Shown here: positions 32,193-36,042 of the stretch, in pieces
Layout: every line of letters starts with the position of its first letter
Numbering within the stretch: position 1 is the first letter of the stretch
DNA from: Prevotella sp.
GTDB taxonomy: Bacteria; Bacteroidota; Bacteroidia; Bacteroidales; Bacteroidaceae
Length of the DNA stretch: 36,042 bases
Assembly: GCA_017478085.1 (NCBI GenBank)
Contig: JAFVEE010000049.1
Location: forward strand, 1 to 36,042
Reading direction: 5' to 3'
Made by a program: the position numbers and the translations under genes
Notes under the pieces: generated by a model
The model's database searches: none
What the model was told of the DNA's origin: nothing
What the model saw: only the letters and a program-made list of their open reading frames with translations

Positions 32193-33007
32193 TTTCTGAA
32201 CAGCGTGCGGAACATAAAGCCGCGAAGCCAGTTGGGCATGGCACACTGGATGCACCAGCGCACAAAGACATTGAACAGATAGCGGGGACGACTGATGATG
32301 CCATTGTCGAGCATCAGCCGCTGGATGCCTTTCTCACTTTCATAGTACTTTCTGCCACCTCGGCGTGCATATTGGTCGCTGCCCGAGCGCACGTTCACCA
32401 GCACATCAGGCAGATTGGCAAACTTGCAGCCTGCAATCATCATTCTTACCCAAAGGTAATAGTCTTCGTTCCAGAACCAGTCCTGATAGTTGCCCGCACC
32501 GAGTACAGCCTGTTTTCGGAACATCACCGTGACGTGGTTCATGGCGCAGCGCGACTTCATATAGTTCTGAATATCCTTGTTCTCTGTCGGCACAACTCTT
32601 TTGCCCACGATATTTGTTGGCTCATCAATGAACTCCGTCATCTGTCCACCAACAATGTCGCATTCATGATGTGCTTCCATGTACGCCAGTTGTTTTTCAA
32701 ATCGGTCTGGCAGCGCAATGTCGTCGCTGTCCATTCGTGCCACCAATTCGTACTTGGTGACCTCGGTACCCAATCGCAAAGCATTTCCCAGTCCTTTATT
32801 CTCCGATAGCCAGACGACATGAAACACCGCGTCGCGCTCATACTCCTTGATAGCCACGGCCAATGCCTCTGGCACGGGGCCGTCCACCACCAGCACCACT
32901 TCGCTGGGCTTTACGGTCTGTTCCTTTGTGATGCTGTCCAGCGCCACGCGCACAAACTCAGGACAATCGTTCTTGTAAACCGATGTAATGACAGAAAAAT
33001 TATTCAT
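32189..33007 (-). CDS. Family 2 glycosyltransferase
   Basis: It has 272 residues. The GT-A start FSVITSVYKNDCPEFVRVALDSI, the first nucleotide-sugar loop VVLVVDGPV, NKGLGNALRLG, and the metal-binding ARMDSDDIALPDRF (Asp93-Asp95-Asp96) are all clear, with VPTENKDIQNYMKSRCAMNHVTVMFRK downstream. This subgroup resembles AmsE/WcaA-like transferases of exopolysaccharide assembly. It adds one sugar to a lipid-linked repeat unit on the cytoplasmic side of the membrane. It is now the first gene of the four-gene minus-strand set. Its upstream region is shared with a divergent ATPase gene, suggesting that its original upstream neighbours have been displaced. Confidence 0.9.
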   Translation of the reverse strand: MNNFSVITSVYKNDCPEFVRVALDSITKEQTVKPSEVVLVVDGPVPEALAVAIKEYERDAVFHVVWLSENKGLGNALRLGTEVTKYELVARMDSDDIALPDRFEKQLAYMEAHHECDIVGGQMTEFIDEPTNIVGKRVVPTENKDIQNYMKSRCAMNHVTVMFRKQAVLGAGNYQDWFWNEDYYLWVRMMIAGCKFANLPDVLVNVRSGSDQYARRGGRKYYESEKGIQRLMLDNGIISRPRYLFNVFVRWCIQCAMPNWLRGFMFRTLFRK

Positions 33008-33043
33008 TTATTTAAATAATCGTACATTTAATTGTATGTTTTC

Positions 33044-33074
33044 TTGTATATTTGAAAGATTTATTGTACATTTG
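33044..33074 (+). promoter_or_regulatory. Promoter for the first AAA ATPase, with nearby spaced repeats
   Basis: TTG at 33044-33046, 20 nt, TACATTTG at 33067-33074, then 27 nt to the ATG. Related words GTACATTTA, GTATGTTTT, GTATATTTG and GTACATTTG start at 33022, 33034, 33046 and 33066. Confidence 0.6.
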
Positions 33075-33101
33075 CAGCCAATAATTAATGTTGCAATCAC
33101 A

Positions 33102-34283
33102 ATGGAAGAGCTACAAGAACTATTGGAGATATCCAATTTCCTGATTAGAGAGACTGACACCACGTTTCTGCGCTATCTGCACGAAAAGGTAGACTGGAGT
33201 GACCGTTTGATAGGCATCAAAGGCCCGCGAGGCATTGGCAAGACAACGTTGCTGTTGCAGCATATCAAACTGCACCGCCAACTCAGCGATACGCTCTATG
33301 TCGTGGCCGACCATTTTTACTTCAGTGAGCACCGCCTGTACGATCTGGCCCAGCGTTTTGCCAACCTTGGAGGCAAGTACCTCTATATCGACGAGATTCA
33401 CAAGTATAGCGACTGGAGCCGCGAATTGAAACTTATCTACGACCTGCGCCCCGACCTGCATGTGGTGTTCACCGGCTCGTCAATGCTCGACATTGAGCGT
33501 GGCGAAGAGGCCGATCTCAGCCGCCGTGCCATCATGTATGACATGAACGGGCTCTCGTTCCGTGAATATTTGTCCATGTTCCGAGACATCCATCTGCCTG
33601 TGCTCAGTCTTCAGCAGGTGCTTCAGCACGAGCTGAGCATACCCAAGGGCTTTCTCCCTCTGCAACATTTCCAGGAGTATCTGCGACAGGGCTACTATCC
33701 TTTTGCCAAGGAGAACAACTTCCCTATCCGTCTTGCTCAGGTCGTCCAGAACACCATTGAGGTAGACATCCCGTATTATGCCCGTATGAACGTGTCCACG
33801 GCGGCAAAGCTGAAGCACCTGCTGATGATTGTGGCACGCGAAGTACCCTTTAAGCCCAACTATCAGAAGATTTCTCAGATGCTCGACGTAAACCGTGCAC
33901 AGGTGAAGGACTATATGCTCTATCTGGAAAAGGCCGGGCTGATAGGCCAACTGCGTGATGCCACAGGCGGTATCCGTTCGCTTGGCAAGGTCGAGAAAAT
34001 TTATCTGAACAACGCAGCCCTTTCCTACCATCTTGGCGGTGGAGCACCAGAGATTGGCACCGTTCGTGAGACATTTTTCTATAGCCAGCTGCATGTGGTC
34101 ACCGATGTCCTGTCCTCTCCCATTTCCGATTTCCTCATCAGCGGCATCACCTTTGAGGTCGGTGGCCGTAAGAAAGGCCAGAAGCAGATAGAGACAGCCG
34201 AACTGGGATTTGTCGTAAAAGACGACATCACCACGGGCTATGGCAACATCATTCCCCTTTGGATGTTTGGGCTGCTCTATTGA
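33102..34283 (+). CDS. AAA-family ATPase, DUF4143-related with degenerate C-terminal domain
   Basis: It has 393 residues; the ATG at 33102 lies 27 nt after the promoter, and the frame upstream of it has no homology-like content. Walker A GPRGIGKTTL is at 41-50, Walker B KYLYIDEIH at 92-100, and a sensor-like VVFTGSSMLDIERGEEADLSRR follows. The middle part (RAQVKDYMLYLEKAGLIGQL) is a winged-helix-like segment. The C-terminal domain occupies the place of the PD-(D/E)XK-like fold seen in DUF4143 proteins but has no E-V-K triad (TFEVGGRKKGQKQI instead). This family is highly multiplied in Bacteroidota and its cellular role is unknown. It is encoded against the direction of the flanking glycan genes. 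Confidence 0.82.
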   Translation: MEELQELLEISNFLIRETDTTFLRYLHEKVDWSDRLIGIKGPRGIGKTTLLLQHIKLHRQLSDTLYVVADHFYFSEHRLYDLAQRFANLGGKYLYIDEIHKYSDWSRELKLIYDLRPDLHVVFTGSSMLDIERGEEADLSRRAIMYDMNGLSFREYLSMFRDIHLPVLSLQQVLQHELSIPKGFLPLQHFQEYLRQGYYPFAKENNFPIRLAQVVQNTIEVDIPYYARMNVSTAAKLKHLLMIVAREVPFKPNYQKISQMLDVNRAQVKDYMLYLEKAGLIGQLRDATGGIRSLGKVEKIYLNNAALSYHLGGGAPEIGTVRETFFYSQLHVVTDVLSSPISDFLISGITFEVGGRKKGQKQIETAELGFVVKDDITTGYGNIIPLWMFGLLY

Positions 34284-34356
34284 TGGCATCTTCTAACTCA
34301 CTCGCCAGTTCAATCTCCTGCTCACTAATGTCTGGAGGGGAAAATGGAATCTTCAT
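34249..34356 (-). pseudogene. Remnant of a second DegT-type aminotransferase gene (N-terminal end)
   Basis: A 35-codon minus-strand frame starts MKIPFSPPDISEQEI, preceded by AAAAAGGAAC about 10 nt upstream as a ribosome site. That beginning strongly resembles the N-terminus of DegT/DnrJ/EryC1 aminotransferases (M-x-I-P-F-S-P-P-D-I). The conserved continuation S-G-W-x-x-T-G is absent; the frame instead runs into antisense of the ATPase gene end and stops. It is therefore probably the leftover 5' end of an aminotransferase gene that was cut off when the ATPase DNA arrived. Its strand matches the other glycan genes. Confidence 0.5.
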
Positions 34357-34420
34357 ATTGTCTGTTCCTTTTTATTTTGACTTAAATTGTTAAATTAGCA
34401 AAACATATCTCTCCAAAGGA

Positions 34421-34450
34421 TTGATATCTCAGATGTTTTGTGTAATTTTG
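34421..34450 (+). promoter_or_regulatory. Promoter for the second AAA ATPase
   Basis: TTG at 34421-34423, 19 nt, TAATTTTG at 34443-34450, then 27 nt to ATG 34478. Its position argues against a start further upstream. Confidence 0.65.
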
Positions 34451-34477
34451 GAGCGCAATTCCGAATTTACACAGATT

Positions 34478-35662
34478 ATGAGCAGCGAATTATATCTTAA
34501 CCGCACGATTGAAACCGTCATCAGCGAGGCCGCGCACTACTTCTCTGTCATCTCTGTCACCGGCCCTCGCCAGTCGGGTAAGAGTACGCTCTTGAAGCAT
34601 CTCTTTCCCCAGTACCGCAAATACAGTCTGAAAGATGTCAATGTGCGTGAGTTTGCCGAACATGACCCTATTGCTTTTCTCAACCAGCACTCGGAGGGAA
34701 TGTTTATCGATGAAGTGCAGAAGCTGCCTTCGCTTCTCGAATACATACAGGGCATCGTAGATGACAATCCCGAGCGTAAATTCCTGCTCACTGGCAGTTC
34801 TAACTTCGAGTTGTTGCAGGGGCTTTCCGAGTCGCTGCCTGGCCGTGCGGGCGTCTATGAACTGCTGCCCATGACATACGCCGAGACAGAATCCACCCGT
34901 GGCGATGCTCCACTCGACGAGTTCCTCTATGGAGGGCTCTATCCAGCCGTCTGCGCCCGCAAGAACAAGCCCCGTCTGTTCTATCCGTCATACGTAAAGA
35001 CCTATTTGGAGCGCGACGTGCGCGACCTGTTGAAAATAAAAGACCAGATGCAGTTTATGCGCTTCATGAAGCTCTGTGCTGCCCGTATTGGCAGCATCTT
35101 CAATGCTTCTGAACTGGCAGCGCTGCTGGGGGTTGACAGCAAGACCGTCAGCCATTGGCTCTCCGTCTTGCAGGCATCCTATCTGGTTACGTTGCTTCCG
35201 CCCTACTTTGAAAATGTCTCCAAGCGTGTGGTGAAAAGTCCCAAGCTCTATTTCAACGACCCCGGACTGGCCTGCTTCCTGCTCGACATAGAGAGCCCCC
35301 GTCAGCTGGAACGCGACAAGATGCGTGGTGCCATTTTCGAGAACTACGTGGTGATGGAGGTCATCAAGCATCGCTACAATCAGGGGCTTCTTGGCGGTGT
35401 CTACTTCTACCGCGACTCCCACCAGAACGAGGTTGACATCCTCCTGAAGCAGGAGGGCGAAATAACAGCCATAGAGGTCAAGGCCAGCATGACCTACCAC
35501 ACCTCGTTCAATCGCCATCTCTCTCACCTTCAGGAATGGATCACTACCCCCATCGCCCGTGAACTAATTGTTTATACTGGTGATTTTGAGAACACGTCGG
35601 GCGACATCAAACTGATTAACTACCGCCATCTGCATCAGCACCTGCCAGAGATTGACATTTGA
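34478..35662 (+). CDS. AAA ATPase with DUF4143 (PD-(D/E)XK-like) domain
   Basis: It has 394 residues. Walker A TGPRQSGKST is at 28-37, Walker B MFIDEVQK at 75-82, and KFLLTGSSNFELLQGLSESLPGRAG follows. A winged-helix-like segment comes next (NASELAALLGVDSKTVSHWLSVLQASYLV). The DUF4143 domain contains KLYFNDPGLACFLL, GAIFENYVVMEVIKH, and the nuclease-like triad Asp320 (NEVDILL), Glu333 and Lys335 (IEVKAS). The triad is intact here, unlike in the ATPase just upstream. It is not known whether these proteins cut nucleic acid in cells. The two ATPases lie in tandem, each with its own promoter, and together split a minus-strand glycan cluster. Confidence 0.88.
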   Translation: MSSELYLNRTIETVISEAAHYFSVISVTGPRQSGKSTLLKHLFPQYRKYSLKDVNVREFAEHDPIAFLNQHSEGMFIDEVQKLPSLLEYIQGIVDDNPERKFLLTGSSNFELLQGLSESLPGRAGVYELLPMTYAETESTRGDAPLDEFLYGGLYPAVCARKNKPRLFYPSYVKTYLERDVRDLLKIKDQMQFMRFMKLCAARIGSIFNASELAALLGVDSKTVSHWLSVLQASYLVTLLPPYFENVSKRVVKSPKLYFNDPGLACFLLDIESPRQLERDKMRGAIFENYVVMEVIKHRYNQGLLGGVYFYRDSHQNEVDILLKQEGEITAIEVKASMTYHTSFNRHLSHLQEWITTPIARELIVYTGDFENTSGDIKLINYRHLHQHLPEIDI

Positions 35663-35677
35663 AATATAATGATTTTA

Positions 35678-35782
35678 TTATCTTGTTTTTTGATAAATGA
35701 AATTCAATACCTTTGTTGGCATCATCTTTGCCCCAGCGTATGCAATAGCATAGAGATTGGCTTTAAGTGGATAGTGTAACAT
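35678..35782 (-). other. Short frame of unknown status between the ATPase and the epimerase fragment
   Basis: It has 34 codons starting MLHYPLKANLYAIAYAGAK and ending in an aromatic/basic tail. The composition is protein-like, and the same frame is open about 20 codons further upstream through the repeats. It could be the end of a lost gene of the glycan cluster or chance. I do not recognise it. Confidence 0.2.
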
Positions 35783-35799
35783 CCATTGACTTTTGCAAC

Positions 35800-35856
35800 T
35801 ATATGGTTTACGCCTGGTAAGTATATGGTTTACGAAGCCTAAATATGCTGTTTACG
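35800..35856. repeat. Three imperfect direct repeats, spacing about 22 bp
   Basis: TATATGGTTTACG occurs at 35800-35812 and again at 35822-35834. A diverged copy (ATATGCTGTTTACG) ends at 35856, inside the last codons of the epimerase fragment. The spacer also recurs in part (GGTAAG, GTCGTAAG). The origin is unknown. Confidence 0.6.
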
Positions 35857-36042
35857 GGTCGTAAGTATGGTACTTTCCAGATTGTCCTTCATTGAGTGTT
35901 GAGGACTCCAGCCAAGTGTATTCAGCTTATAGGTATCAAAAACAGACTTTGTCACCTTGTTAAAGCCACGTTGCTCCGCATCTGACGGCAGACTGACAAT
36001 AACTTTTTTGTTTGTGATTCCTGCCACCATCTCTGCCAGTTC
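35839..36042 (-). CDS. C-terminal part of a probable NAD-dependent sugar-nucleotide epimerase/dehydratase
   Basis: The frame is open to the right edge, so the start lies outside the window; 67 codons are visible. The sequence runs ELAEMVAGITNKKVIVSLP, then RGFNKVTKSVFDTYKLNTLGW and SMKDNLESTILTTRKQHI. This is the usual end of extended short-chain dehydrogenases that act on nucleotide sugars: a specificity segment followed by D-x-x-K-L-x-x-L-G-W and an amphipathic helix. It fits the glycan cluster in strand and role and shows that the cluster continues to the right of the ATPases. The last seven residues are encoded by a copy of the nearby repeat, so the tail may not be original. Confidence 0.65.
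   Translation of the reverse strand, partial: ELAEMVAGITNKKVIVSLPSDAEQRGFNKVTKSVFDTYKLNTLGWSPQHSMKDNLESTILTTRKQHI

Overview
The window reads as chromosomal DNA of a Bacteroidota bacterium, most likely Prevotella or a close relative. This rests on several things. There are BspA-like leucine-rich-repeat surface proteins with C-terminal sorting-type tails. Promoters have the Bacteroidota form (TTG, about 19-20 nt, TAnnTTTG). There is a TonB-dependent receptor followed by lipoproteins of Bacteroidota type, and a Wzi-like capsule protein. No rRNA, tRNA, CRISPR array or insertion sequence was recognised.

Layout. (1) 1-12.3 kb, plus strand: a BspA-like protein, entering from the left and interrupted by an in-frame TAG at 508-510, ends in a dockerin-like domain and a sorting-type tail. 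It is followed by a 2635-residue mosaic surface protein with a cohesin-like N-terminus, CARDB, Calx-beta, SbsA-like and InlB-type modules. A 55-residue peptide gene with an acidic tail is ATGA-coupled to its end. (2) 12.4-14.7 kb, plus: a secreted endonuclease/exonuclease/phosphatase-fold enzyme, a UDG-superfamily protein and uridine kinase, joined by ATGA overlaps. (3) 14.7-20.0 kb: a DUF308 membrane protein (minus), a GH31 glycosidase plus a histidine phosphatase (plus), and a glutathione peroxidase plus thioredoxin reductase pair (minus). Two of the convergent gene ends overlap by 14-15 bp. (4) 20.0-23.4 kb, minus: a nuclease lipoprotein, ribosomal protein L31 type B, a lipocalin-like lipoprotein and a Wzi-like porin. 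(5) 23.5-29.0 kb, plus: a TonB-dependent receptor, a DUF5689-type lipoprotein and a lipoprotein with two OB-like repeats, closed by a perfect 17-bp hairpin terminator. (6) 29.1-36.0 kb: a minus-strand exopolysaccharide cluster (GT2, nucleotidyltransferase, PglC-like sugar transferase, DegT aminotransferase). It is interrupted by two plus-strand AAA ATPases of the DUF4143 kind. Beyond and between these lie a short DegT-like remnant and the C-terminal end of a probable sugar-nucleotide epimerase. Base composition and codon use become visibly less GC-rich from about 29.1 kb.

Working together. The secreted nucleases, the TonB receptor with OB-like lipoproteins and the uridine kinase could form a route for scavenging extracellular nucleic acid; this is inference. 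The peroxidase and thioredoxin reductase abut exactly and make a plausible electron-transfer pair. The dockerin-like and cohesin-like domains of neighbouring surface proteins suggest they may bind each other. The right end looks like a surface-glycan locus remodelled by insertion of ATPase genes.
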